The notes below the pieces were generated by a model. It searched no databases. It was not told where the DNA came from and worked only from the letters and a program-made list of their open reading frames with translations. From Streptantibioticus_C sp963761325 (GTDB lineage Bacteria > Actinomycetota > Actinomycetes > Streptomycetales > Streptomycetaceae), in NCBI GenBank assembly GCA_963761325.1, contig CAVXGZ010000001.1:1054001-1118000 (forward strand): a stretch of 64,000 nucleotides of DNA. Direction: 5' to 3'. The position numbers and the translations under genes were made by a program. This document shows positions 54,102 to 62,414 of the stretch, piece after piece. Position 1 is the first letter of the stretch. The number at the start of each line of letters is the position of its first letter.

Positions 54102-54650
54102 GTGCACGCTGTCGAACCCCATCCGTCCCCCTCGCCGTCGCAGCCCAAGGCGTTGGACGTACTCCTCGCCAGAGTGGGCCGCGGCGACCGGGAGGCGTTC
54201 GGTGGCGTCTACGCGGCCGTGGCCGGCGCGATCCTCGGCATCGCCCGCAGGATCCTCACCGACCCGGCCCAGGCGGAACAGGTCTGCCAGGAGGCCCTGC
54301 TCGACGTCTGGCGCCGCGCCGCCAGCTTCGACCCCGCCCGCGGCAGCGCACGCGCCTGGATCCTCACCCTCGCCCACCGCCACGCCGTCCAGCACGCCCG
54401 CACCACCACCGCGGCCACCCCCGACACCCTCCCCACCCTCGACCCGCTCGACGAGACGGGGCAGCCCACCCCGCTCCACGACTGCCTGGCCGCCCTCACC
54501 CCCGCACAACGCGACTCCCTCCTGCTCGCCTACTACCGCGGCCGCACCCACCACCAGTGCGCCGACCGCCTCGACCTTCCCCACGACACCGCCAAGATCC
54601 CGCTCAGGGACGGCCTCATCCGCCTCCGCGACTGCGCCTCACCGGCGTAA
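54102..54650 (+). CDS. ECF RNA polymerase sigma factor (SigK-like) with unusual region 4
   Basis: A 182-aa sigma factor. Region 2 is clear (DREAFGGVYAAVAGAILGIARRILTDPAQAEQVCQEALLDVW, then FDPARGSARAWILTLAHRHAVQH), as in the SigK-like group. Region 4 (LTPAQRDSLLLAYYRGRTHHQCADRLDLP) ends with HDTAKIPLRDGLIRLRD, where relatives have GTVKTR or GTVKSR before LRDGL. A Pro thus sits in or next to the -35 recognition helix. GTG 54102 has GGAGA 6 nt upstream. No anti-sigma gene follows, though the molybdopterin oxidoreductase downstream could be a target. Confidence 0.85.
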   Translation: MHAVEPHPSPSPSQPKALDVLLARVGRGDREAFGGVYAAVAGAILGIARRILTDPAQAEQVCQEALLDVWRRAASFDPARGSARAWILTLAHRHAVQHARTTTAATPDTLPTLDPLDETGQPTPLHDCLAALTPAQRDSLLLAYYRGRTHHQCADRLDLPHDTAKIPLRDGLIRLRDCASPA

Positions 54651-54999
54651 CCGGCACCCCGAGGGCCCCGCGCCGACGAGCGTCGGAGGCCGGCCCCGTG
54701 ACAGGGGAACGCGCGCCCCGTGTCGAATCCACCGGGGTGATCCAGGAGCGCCGAAGGCAGCGGTTCGCCGCCCAGCACGTCGAACGCCTGCGGGCCGCGC
54801 ACGTCCGCCCGCAGCGCCGCCCCGTCCGCCCTCGCACGGGGCCCCGTCCGCAGCCTTCCACGACCGCCTCGCCCACCCGCCGTCCGACCGTGAACCGCGG
54901 CGGCCGGCGCGCATTCGTGTGGAGATCGGCGTCTTGACGGCGTGCGCGGCGGCGGTACGGGGCGGAGCGCCCCAGGATCGGAATCGTGGACAACCTCAC
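54651..54999. other. Gap after the sigma-factor gene
   Basis: 349 bp without a convincing gene. An anti-sigma gene (RskA-like) would be expected here next to a SigK-like factor, but none of the frames shows one. The heptamer GCCCCGT occurs several times. Confidence 0.45.
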
Positions 55000-56346
55000 G
55001 TGTGCCGACCAGCGAACGGGCGCCGACGGGGCGGCGCGGCGTCGACCGGGGCCGTGCGGAACGGGGCGGCGGCGGTGAAGTGGCCCGCGCCCGCGGGACC
55101 GTTCCGACCGGGGTTCTGGCGCAGCCCGATCCGCGGCCCGTGGCTGACCGCGGTGCTCGGGCTGGTGCTGCTGGTCGGGATCACGGTGCTGTTCGTGACG
55201 GGCCTGCTGTCGTACGCCGCGTACAACCCGAACCTGGGCCGGATCAACGACCAGACGCCCGACAAGGGGGTGCTCGGGTTCTACCTGTTCACCTGGCCCA
55301 CGCACCCGTACTGGCTCTACCGGCTGACCCAGGGCGTGCACGTCACGCTCGGGATCGTGCTGGTCCCGGTGGTGCTCGCCAAGCTGTGGTCGGTCATCCC
55401 CCAGCTGTTCGGCTGGCCGCCCGCGCGCGGTGTCGCCCACGCGATCGAGCGGCTGTCGCTGCTTCTGCTGGTCGGGGGCGTCATCTTCGAGTTCGCCACC
55501 GGAATCCTCGACATCCAGTTGGACTACGTCTTCCCCGGCTCCTTCTACACCCTGCACTTCTACGGCGCCTGGGTGTTCATCGCCGCCTTCGCCGTCCACG
55601 TGGCCCTGCGGTTCGGCCGGATGTGGCGGGCGCTGCGCTCGCGGCGGCTGCGCACCGAACTGCGCGCCGACACCGCCCGCACCGCGCCCGAACCGCGGGA
55701 CGCCGACGGGCTGGTCGCGACGGCGCCCGCGCCGCCCACGACGAGCCGGCGCGGCGCGCTCGGCCTGGTCGGCGCCGGATCGCTCGCGCTGCTGGTCGTC
55801 ACCGCCGGGCAGAGCATCGGCGGCGCGCTGCGCACCACGGCGCTGCTGGCCCCGCACGACCGCGATCCCCGCAAGGGACCGAACGGCTTCCAGGTCAACA
55901 AGACCGCCGCCGCGGTGGGCATCCGCGCCTCCGACATCGGTCCGTCCTGGCGCCTGCGGATCCACGGCCGCCACGACGCCGGCCCGTTCACCCGCGGGCA
56001 ACTGCTCGCCATGGCCCAGCACACCGCGGCGCTGCCGATCGCCTGCGTGGAGGGCTGGTCCACCGACGACCAGCACTGGTCGGGACCGCGGTTGGCCGAC
56101 CTCGCCGCACTCGCCGGGCTGCCCGGCGCCGGCAGCGTGCTCGTGGAGTCCGTCCAGCGCGGCGGCCCGTTCAGCACCGTCCTGCTGGCCGGCAACCAGA
56201 TCCACGACCCGCGCTCCCTGCTGGCCCTGCGCGTCAACGGGGCCGACCTGTCCGCCGACCACGGCTACCCGGCCCGCGTCATCGTCCCCGCCAACCCCGG
56301 CGTGAACAACACCAAGTGGGTCGGCCGCCTCACCTTCCGGCCGTGA
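55000..56346 (+). CDS. Membrane-anchored molybdopterin-dependent oxidoreductase
   Basis: About 448 aa. Two parts are fused: an N-terminal cytochrome-b-like membrane domain of four helices with His residues (LTQGVHVTLGIVL, FYTLHFYGAWVFIAAFAVHVAL), and, after a linker and a further hydrophobic segment, an extracellular sulfite-oxidase-type molybdopterin domain. The Mo-coordinating Cys lies in PIACVEGWSTDDQHWSG, and HGYPARVIVPANPG is the family loop. Electrons could pass from heme to Mo or the reverse. The start is uncertain (GTG 55000, 55054 or 55075). GTGA overlaps the next gene. Confidence 0.85.
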   Translation: MCRPANGRRRGGAASTGAVRNGAAAVKWPAPAGPFRPGFWRSPIRGPWLTAVLGLVLLVGITVLFVTGLLSYAAYNPNLGRINDQTPDKGVLGFYLFTWPTHPYWLYRLTQGVHVTLGIVLVPVVLAKLWSVIPQLFGWPPARGVAHAIERLSLLLLVGGVIFEFATGILDIQLDYVFPGSFYTLHFYGAWVFIAAFAVHVALRFGRMWRALRSRRLRTELRADTARTAPEPRDADGLVATAPAPPTTSRRGALGLVGAGSLALLVVTAGQSIGGALRTTALLAPHDRDPRKGPNGFQVNKTAAAVGIRASDIGPSWRLRIHGRHDAGPFTRGQLLAMAQHTAALPIACVEGWSTDDQHWSGPRLADLAALAGLPGAGSVLVESVQRGGPFSTVLLAGNQIHDPRSLLALRVNGADLSADHGYPARVIVPANPGVNNTKWVGRLTFRP

Positions 56347-56885
56347 CGCGCGTGACCCGCCAGAACCGCTTCCGCCGCTGGTACGGGGCAGGCCCCGTCC
56401 ACCTGCTGCTCATGCTCGGCTGCTTCGCGCTCGCCGCCTACGCCGCCGTGCGCCTGCTGACCGGTCGCACGCTCGCCGTCGCCCTGTGGTTCGTCGGCGC
56501 GGCGCTCCTGCACGACCTCGTGCTGCTGCCCCTCTACACCGGCGCCGACCGCACGGCGCAGACGCTCCTGCCGCCCCGTGACCGCCCCGCACCCCGGGTC
56601 CGATGGCTCGTCCACCTGCGTCTTCCGACCTTCCTGGCCGGACTGCTGCTCCTGGTGTGGTTCCCGTTGATCCTGCGTCAGGCACAGCCCTACCACGGCG
56701 ACACGGGGCTCGACGGAAACGTGTACCTCGGCCGCTGGCTGGTCGTCACCGCGGCGCTCTACGCGCTCTCCGCCGTCCTCTTCGCCGCCCGGCAGTACCG
56801 CCTCGCCGCCCCCGTCCGGCGAGCCCGCCGCGCGGAACGCCGGGCCGCCGCCGCCCGCGACGCCGCCCGACGCGACGACCGCTGA
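56343..56885 (+). CDS. Small membrane protein coupled to the Mo enzyme
   Basis: A 180-aa protein with about four hydrophobic helices (VHLLLMLGCFALAAYAAVRLL, LAVALWFVGAALLHDLVLLPLY and onward) and a very basic Arg/Ala C-terminal tail. GTG 56343 overlaps the oxidoreductase stop, so translation is coupled and a role as membrane partner is likely. No heme-binding His pair stands out. Similar small proteins accompany this oxidoreductase in other actinobacteria, to my recollection. Confidence 0.75.
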   Translation: MTRVTRQNRFRRWYGAGPVHLLLMLGCFALAAYAAVRLLTGRTLAVALWFVGAALLHDLVLLPLYTGADRTAQTLLPPRDRPAPRVRWLVHLRLPTFLAGLLLLVWFPLILRQAQPYHGDTGLDGNVYLGRWLVVTAALYALSAVLFAARQYRLAAPVRRARRAERRAAAARDAARRDDR

Positions 56886-56897
56886 CGGGGCGGCTGC

Positions 56898-58349
56898 CTA
56901 CTCCCCGGCGAACCGTTCGGCGAGCGGCGCCCGCCCCGGGATCCGGCGCCGGACGAGCCCGGCCACGGCGACGAGCGCCAACGCGCCGCCGTAGGCGACC
57001 CGTTGCACGGTGCCGTACGGCAGGCGGGCGCCCTCGGCGAGGTAGACGGCCGTCGCGGCGGGCGGGAGGCCGAGCCATTCCCAACGGCCGTCCAGAGCCG
57101 CCAGCGCGACGACCAGCAGCGTGTACCAGGGAAAACTCGGCGTCATGGTGACCATGGCGGTGCCGGTCATGACCAGCGCACCGCGCCACGGCCGGTCGGC
57201 GTCCGAGCGCCGCATGACGAGCAGGGCGGCGCAGAGCAGCACCGCGATACCGGCGTACAGCGTCGCCGCCCCGGGCACCACCAGGCGCAGCAGCGCGAAA
57301 CGGTTCAGGCCGTCCTGCCGGTAGCCCTCCTCGTGGAGGTAGCCGGGCAGGTAACCGATCACCCGGGCGCCGGTGGCGGCCACGTACGGCGCGTAGACGA
57401 AGGCGAAGACCGCGACGGCGGCGGCCGTCAACCGCAGCGGTCGGCGCCGCACCGCGCCGGGCAGCACCAGCGCCGGCAGGAGTTTGGTGGCCACCGCCGC
57501 GCCCAGCAGCGCGCCGCCGGCCAGATGTCTGCGACGGGCCGCGGCGGCCAGCCCCAGCACGGTCAGCAGCGCCCCGAGCACGTCCACATGGGCGTCGTTG
57601 ACCGCTTCCAGTGCGACGGCCGGGCACCACGCCCAGTACACGGCGTGCCGCGGATCGCCACCGGTGCGCCGCAGCGCCCACAGCAGCGCCCCGGTGGTGG
57701 CGATGGCCAGGACGGCGCCGCCGGTCTGCGCGCCCCGTCGCCCGGACGGGGCGATCTCGTGCAGCGCGGCGAAGTACCCCTCGGCGACCGGCGGGTAGAC
57801 GGTCGGTACCAGCGGCCGGTTGATCCTCGTGCACAGCGCCCCGCCGGTCCCCGGATCACGGACCGGGTGCAGGTCCCACGCCGCGCAGTGGCGGGTCGCC
57901 GGGAACAGCCAGGCGTCGCGCAGCCCGCGCAGCGCCGGGTCCACCGGTGTGTAGCGGTACGGCGAGATCCCGGCGTCCTGCACGCGGCCGTCCCACGCGT
58001 ACCGGTACGAGTCGTCGCTGGTCCGCGGCTGCGCGCCGAGCCCGGCGAGCGGAATCAGCACGCCGCCGGCGACCACCAGCAGCACCGCGCTGCGCGCCGG
58101 CAGCCGGTGCACGAGCCACGCCCCGGCGGCGAACAGCGCCCACGCGGCCCCGTAGCGCCAGTAGAGCGGCCCCGTGTGCGCCAGGTCGGCGTGCCGGTCC
58201 CGTACCGTCCACCAGATCAGCGCGGCCAGCGCCAGACCGGTCAACGCCGACCCGTACACGCCTGCCCGGCCGGCCCCGTCGCGCGGCCGTCCGGCCCCGT
58301 CGGGTGCGCAGGGTTCACCCCGCAGGTCGCCGCGGCTGCCCGCGGTCAC
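56898..58349 (-). CDS. GT87-like polyprenol-phosphate mannosyltransferase
   Basis: A 483-aa polytopic membrane glycosyltransferase of the GT-C type, using a polyprenyl-phosphate sugar on the outer face. The pattern RTSDDSYRYAWDGRVQDAGISPYRYTPVDPAL holds the acidic DD/DG loop of the first extracellular loop. Further features are NRPLVPTVYPPVAEGYF, WCPAVALEAVNDAHVDVLGALL and TPSFPWYTL. About ten to twelve helices follow. GTG 58349 overlaps the stop of the truncated methyltransferase (GTGA). It is convergent with the Mo-enzyme pair. Confidence 0.85.
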   Translation of the reverse strand: MTAGSRGDLRGEPCAPDGAGRPRDGAGRAGVYGSALTGLALAALIWWTVRDRHADLAHTGPLYWRYGAAWALFAAGAWLVHRLPARSAVLLVVAGGVLIPLAGLGAQPRTSDDSYRYAWDGRVQDAGISPYRYTPVDPALRGLRDAWLFPATRHCAAWDLHPVRDPGTGGALCTRINRPLVPTVYPPVAEGYFAALHEIAPSGRRGAQTGGAVLAIATTGALLWALRRTGGDPRHAVYWAWCPAVALEAVNDAHVDVLGALLTVLGLAAAARRRHLAGGALLGAAVATKLLPALVLPGAVRRRPLRLTAAAVAVFAFVYAPYVAATGARVIGYLPGYLHEEGYRQDGLNRFALLRLVVPGAATLYAGIAVLLCAALLVMRRSDADRPWRGALVMTGTAMVTMTPSFPWYTLLVVALAALDGRWEWLGLPPAATAVYLAEGARLPYGTVQRVAYGGALALVAVAGLVRRRIPGRAPLAERFAGE

Positions 58350-58774
58350 GGGGCGGCCCGCCGCAGGGCGAGGAGACGCCGTCCGGCGCGACTCCACCGC
58401 TGCAGCACGCCGAAGCCGGTCCGTCCGGCGATCCGCCGCGCGACGGACGCCACCGGCCGCGCCCAGCCGAAGCGCTCGCCCCGCGACCTGCGGTCGTCCC
58501 CGAAGCACGCGGTGAACTTCAACCGCGTGTCGGGCGGCTCGACCTCGACGGTCGACACGCCGCCGGGGCGGACGCGTCGCCTGCACCGTCGCAGCAGCCG
58601 GACCGGATCGCCGCCGATGCCGAGGTCGCCGTCGGCGAGCAGCGCCGTCCGCCACCGCCCGTCCCGCGGCAACGGGTCGAAGACCGATCGGCACAGGGCG
58701 AACCAGCCGTCGGTGCGGGCCCGAGCGACGGCGTGCGGCTGGACGACGGGGCGCTGGACGAGGGCGTCACTCAC
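58346..58774 (-). pseudogene. N-terminally truncated SAM methyltransferase
   Basis: The C-terminal half of a class I methyltransferase is readable: RSVFDPLPRDGRWRTALLADG, then GIGGDPVRLLRRCRRRVRPGG and VEVEPPDTRLKF. The N-terminal Rossmann half with the LDxGCGxG SAM site is missing; upstream sequence in this frame (open to 58927) is basic and unlike it. GTG 58774 has GGGAG ahead, so a 142-aa product could still be made and coupled to the mannosyltransferase, but it could not bind SAM normally. Confidence 0.65.
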
Positions 58775-59171
58775 CGCCCGGCTCCCGACGCACCGGTACA
58801 CGGGGCCGACCGGTCGACCGCCGTCACGTCGTACGGGGTCGGACCCTCGGGCGCCCGACTCCCGCCCCGTGGGGGGCCGACGGGCTCCCCGGCGATGACC
58901 ACGAGGGGTCGCGACGGGCGGCGTCATCCGACCTCATCTGACATGGCATCACACTAGCCATTTCGAGACATATGTGACATCAATTCGACCCGGCCCGCGC
59001 GTGAACCCAGACGGAACGGGGCGAGAGCCACGCGCCGGACGGAGCCGACCCTCGGCGCCCCGGAGGCGGTGAAGGACGGGCCGCCGTCCACCGGCGAACG
59101 CGGCCGAGGCAGACCACCGGGAGAACGGAAAGAAAGGTGCGACCGGTGCTCCGTGCGCCGGATCTCTCGCC
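58775..59171. other. Intergenic stretch with AT-rich patch
   Basis: No intact gene. 58930-58990 is unusually AT-rich for this genome and contains ACATATGT; it may be the promoter of the leftward methyltransferase-mannosyltransferase pair. The stretch before it is the likely eroded front of the methyltransferase. Confidence 0.4.
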
Positions 59172-59522
59172 TCAGTGGAACTCGTGGACGACCTGGATCC
59201 GGCCGACGATATGGGCGTTGAATTCGTCGAGCTCTCCGGCGGGTACCCACAGTTCGAGGATGGTCCGCCCTCCCGCCTGCCGCACCGGGTAGCGGCTGAC
59301 GAATTCCGATTCGATGTCGAAACGCGTGACGAAACCGGCCCCGTCGTGCTTCACGTTCCAGTCTCTCGCGATGCGGATCGCGTAGTCCTCGTTGAGCACC
59401 GGGTAGAAGATCGGCTGCTCGGGCAGGCGCGGCGGCCAGGCACGCCAGTCCGTCTCGCGAACCAGCGCCAACTCCTTGGGCCCGGTGGGCCGCCAAAGGG
59501 TGGTCGTCGCTTGCCTGGCCAT
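59172..59522 (-). CDS. Conserved hypothetical protein ('ADP-ribosylation/crystallin J1'-type)
   Basis: A 116-aa soluble protein. LWRPTGPKELALVRETDWRAWPPRLPEQPIFYPVLNEDYAI, RIARDWNVK and RQAGGRTILELWVPAGELDEFN match a family common in actinobacteria and labelled, without function, ADP-ribosylation/crystallin J1. ATG 59522 starts the conserved part; the frame is open to 59603. It is a single-gene unit, with a membrane-protein gene on the same strand upstream. Confidence 0.8.
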   Translation of the reverse strand: MARQATTTLWRPTGPKELALVRETDWRAWPPRLPEQPIFYPVLNEDYAIRIARDWNVKHDGAGFVTRFDIESEFVSRYPVRQAGGRTILELWVPAGELDEFNAHIVGRIQVVHEFH

Positions 59523-59695
59523 GCGAGTCGCTCTCTGCACCGTTGAACCGCCGATGCGGCTGGTCGGAGCGGACGTTACCGGTGCGGCAGTCGCGTCGGC
59601 CACGCGATTTCGGGCGACCGCGCTGCGGGTGACGTGGTGGAGGGCAAGGCCGCTTACCGGTATTCGGCCGGCGGGCCTTCGGCGTCAGCGGTGAT

Positions 59696-60397
59696 TCACG
59701 CCGGGTTCCGGGTTTTCTCGGCCGCGGCCAGGAACTGTCGCAGTCGCTCCGGATTCCGGGTCGGCACGATCCAGGTGGCGCTCATCTCGGGATGGCTCAG
59801 GAGGGACATCCGGTTGTTCGCCCCGTTGGTGTAGAACCGGCTCGGGCGGACCGGCGGCGCTTCGACCGCGGTGCGATCGAGGTCGATCACGAGGGCAGCC
59901 CTCATGAACGGCGGTGTCAGCACCCCGACCATGACCTTCGCGGCACCGCTGCCCTTGGGCAGGGACCAGTGGTTGTTCAGCGTGAGGTACGCCCGTGAGG
60001 TCCGCAGCGTTTTCACCTCCGCCCGGTCGGTGGCGACCCGCACCGAACGCACCGCCTCCCACGGGCACCGGTACGTGCCCCACGCCTGGAACGTCACCGT
60101 CGGCGACCGGCGCCCGCCGTCCCGCGCCCCGACGGCGCCCACCGTGATGCCCGTCTCGTCGATCCGGATCCCGGTCGGCCAGTTGCGGTACAGCAGGTCG
60201 ATGTAGATCAGCACCACGACGAAGAACGGAAACATCATGGCGGCGAACCACGAGGGGCCGACCGTCACGCCCAGCACCACGCAGACCACCTCACCCGCCA
60301 GCGGCCCGTACAACCCCGACACCATCAGCGGCCACCGCCGAGCGGCGCCCCGTTCCTCGTAGCGGGCGGCGGGATCGGACACCGGAGAACCGTTCAC
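59696..60397 (-). CDS. Hypothetical membrane protein
   Basis: A 233-aa protein with two N-terminal hydrophobic helices (GLYGPLAGEVVCVVLGVTVG, WFAAMMFPFFVVVLIYIDLLY) and a cytosolic domain like a PH or bacterial PH-like fold (IRIDETGITVGAVG, YRCPWEAVRSVRVATDRAEV, ending with ERLRQFLAAAEKTRNP). No enzyme motif is seen. GTG 60397 overlaps the stop of the 55-aa frame upstream by 4 nt, so the two may be coupled. Confidence 0.7.
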   Translation of the reverse strand: MNGSPVSDPAARYEERGAARRWPLMVSGLYGPLAGEVVCVVLGVTVGPSWFAAMMFPFFVVVLIYIDLLYRNWPTGIRIDETGITVGAVGARDGGRRSPTVTFQAWGTYRCPWEAVRSVRVATDRAEVKTLRTSRAYLTLNNHWSLPKGSGAAKVMVGVLTPPFMRAALVIDLDRTAVEAPPVRPSRFYTNGANNRMSLLSHPEMSATWIVPTRNPERLRQFLAAAEKTRNPA

Positions 60398-60561
60398 CGG
60401 ACACCCATCGCGAGCAGTTTGGCCATCTTCTCGCACACGGCGGGCTTCGGCGCACACGTCTCGATGCCCGACAGCGCCGCGAGGGCCAGGGGGACCCCCG
60501 ACCTTCCACGTACGGCTGCGGAATGCTTCCAGAACACGGTCAGAACCGCCTTCCCACCCAT
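60394..60561 (-). CDS. Small hypothetical protein, possibly a fragment
   Basis: A 55-aa frame (MGGKAVLTVFWKHSAAV, ending AKLLAMGVR) whose stop overlaps the GTG of the membrane protein. Ribosome site weak. It may be a short coupled protein or the tail of a lost gene; no family is recognised. The frame is open to 60651. Confidence 0.35.
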   Translation of the reverse strand: MGGKAVLTVFWKHSAAVRGRSGVPLALAALSGIETCAPKPAVCEKMAKLLAMGVR

Positions 60562-60647
60562 GCGCTGATCGTAGCCACCTGGCCGACGACCGGGGCGGCT
60601 CCCTCGGCCGCCGCCCGGCCCCGTTCCACCGTTCCTCTCCCGTTGTG

Positions 60648-61979
60648 TCACGGGGAGTCAGCCGGGGACGGGGCCGGTTCGGGGACCGGCTCTCCCGCGG
60701 GCGCCGGAACGTCCCCGGTCGAGGGGTGTGCCTCCCGCCAGGGCAGGAGGGGCGCGCTGGCCAGGCAGAGCACGCCGGAGACGACCAGCGTGCCGCGGAC
60801 GCCCGCCACGCCGGCGATGAGACCGCCGGCGAGCATGAAGGCCGCCTGGCACGTCTTCGAGCCGACCGACCAACTGGTGCTGACGCGGGACATGAACGCG
60901 TCGGGCGTGGCCTCCATGCGGTAGGTGACGTACGACGGGTTGAAGACGCCGGCGGCGAAGAGCAGGCAGAAGTCGACGGCCACGATGGTGAACACGCCGA
61001 GGGCGCCGGCGGGCGCGAGCGGCAGCAGCAGCGTCCAGGGAGTGCGGACCACGCCGAACAGCAGGAGGACACGGCGTGGTCCGAACCGCCGGGTGAGCAC
61101 CGGGGTCACCCGTGATCCGAGCACGCCGCCCAGACACGGCAGGCCGAGGGCGAGCCCGTATTGCCAGGGGGCGAGGCCGAGGTCGCGCAGCATCAGGACG
61201 GCCATCAGCGGGGACGCCATCATGACGGAGCCGCCGAAGAGCATGCCGTTCCAGAACAGCGGGCGGAGTCCGGGGTCTCGCAGGAGGTACTGCCAGCCGG
61301 CGGCGATGTCGTGGACCAGGCGGGTGGTGCCGGCGGGCGCCGGTGGCGCGGGTTCGGGACGGCGGATACGGCGCACGCCGACGGCGGACCCGAGGAAGGA
61401 CGCGGCGTCGACCGCCATCGTCGCGGTGGGTCCCAGGACGCCGACCAGCAGCCCGCCGACGGGCGGTCCGGCGCTGACGCTGATCCAGTTGGTGGTCTCG
61501 AAAAGGCTGTTGGCGCGCACGCGGTGCTTGGGCAGGACGAGCGCTTTGAGGTGCGCGCCACTCGCCGCGTTGAACGCGACCGACGCGGCGGTCTGAAGGA
61601 TGCCCACGGTGCACAGTTGCGCGAAGGTGAGCCTCCCGAAGGCCGCCGTGACCGGAACGCTCGCCAGCACCGCGCAGCGGACCAGGTCGGCGGTGATCAT
61701 GACGGGGCGTTTGTGCCGGTGCTCGATGCGGACGCCGAGCGGCAGGGCGATCACCGCGCTGGCGACGGCAGACAGCGCGGTGAGCAACGAGACCTGGAAC
61801 GCCGAGGCGTGCAGTACCAGCAGGGCGACCAGCGGCAGAGCCCCCATCCCGACCGCACTGCCCGCCGCGCTCACCGCGTAGGCCCCCCACAACCGCCGGA
61901 AGTCCCGCCCAAGCGTGCTCCGCCGCGCCAATGTCCCTCCCCGCGTGAGGCCACCGAGCGTAGCCGTAGAACTGCTCAC
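60648..61979 (-). CDS. MFS transporter (drug-efflux type)
   Basis: A 443-aa, 12-helix exporter of the same branch as those at 3455 and 35404: LGRDFRRLWGAYAVSAAGSAVG, PLGVRIEHRHKRPVMITADLVR and FNAASGAHLKALVLPKHRVRANSLFE. Unlike them the motif-A loop has EHRHKR in place of DR.RR. The C-terminal tail is Pro/Ala/Glu-rich. GTG 61979 is used because the frame upstream to 62246 has no family likeness. Its regulator is not adjacent. Confidence 0.88.
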   Translation of the reverse strand: MSSSTATLGGLTRGGTLARRSTLGRDFRRLWGAYAVSAAGSAVGMGALPLVALLVLHASAFQVSLLTALSAVASAVIALPLGVRIEHRHKRPVMITADLVRCAVLASVPVTAAFGRLTFAQLCTVGILQTAASVAFNAASGAHLKALVLPKHRVRANSLFETTNWISVSAGPPVGGLLVGVLGPTATMAVDAASFLGSAVGVRRIRRPEPAPPAPAGTTRLVHDIAAGWQYLLRDPGLRPLFWNGMLFGGSVMMASPLMAVLMLRDLGLAPWQYGLALGLPCLGGVLGSRVTPVLTRRFGPRRVLLLFGVVRTPWTLLLPLAPAGALGVFTIVAVDFCLLFAAGVFNPSYVTYRMEATPDAFMSRVSTSWSVGSKTCQAAFMLAGGLIAGVAGVRGTLVVSGVLCLASAPLLPWREAHPSTGDVPAPAGEPVPEPAPSPADSP

Positions 61980-62347
61980 CGTGCGGGATCCGTGTGTGGT
62001 CGTGCGGCTCGGTACGGGGTCGTCGGATTGCGGTTGCGGGTTGGTACGACGGGGCACCCGGACGCGGCTCCGTTGACGGTGTCCGGTGGGAGTCGGGACT
62101 CTCCGTTTCCTGACGTGACGGGCGTTGTCAGAGCCCTCCCGTAGCTTGCTGCCATGGCCGAAACGGGTGAGCACACCGCTGACCCCGCGTTCGTGCGGGA
62201 CGCGGCAATCAAGGGGGGCGTTGTGACTGCCCGCCGGCCTCGGCAAAGCAGGCCGTGCGGTCGGTTGATGAGCTTTGCTCCCGGGCGGCGCCAGCGCCCA
62301 AAGGATGAACTCCTGAACGATGTTGATGTGACCATAACGACTGTCCT

Positions 62348-62386
62348 GTCTCTGAAGTCGTCGTAATGTGACTGTGCTTCAGAGAC
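62348..62386. promoter_or_regulatory. Inverted repeat before the lipoprotein gene
   Basis: GTCTCTGAAG and CTTCAGAGAC, perfect 10-bp arms 19 nt apart, ending 28 nt before the lipoprotein ATG. It could be an operator or an mRNA hairpin. The rest of the gap (61980-62414) has lower GC than usual and a 70-codon frame at 62154 without known likeness, perhaps a gene fragment. Confidence 0.55.
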
Positions 62387-62414
62387 TGCAGACCCAGGGA
62401 AGACGTAGGTACCC

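Larger units (their letters stand above)
45240..62060. repeat. Heptamer-dense domain (GCCCCGT/ACGGGGC)
   Basis: By-eye counting gives roughly 65-70 copies of GCCCCGT or its complement here, in both orientations, inside and between genes, often extended to CGCCCCGTCC. In the preceding 45 kb I found one (near 2305). Copies are densest in gene-free stretches such as 53520-53880. The number is approximate. Confidence 0.7.

Noticed and set aside
62154..62366. A 70-codon plus-strand frame before the lipoprotein gene
   Set aside because: No ribosome site, no family likeness, and its end lies in the inverted-repeat region; at best a gene fragment.
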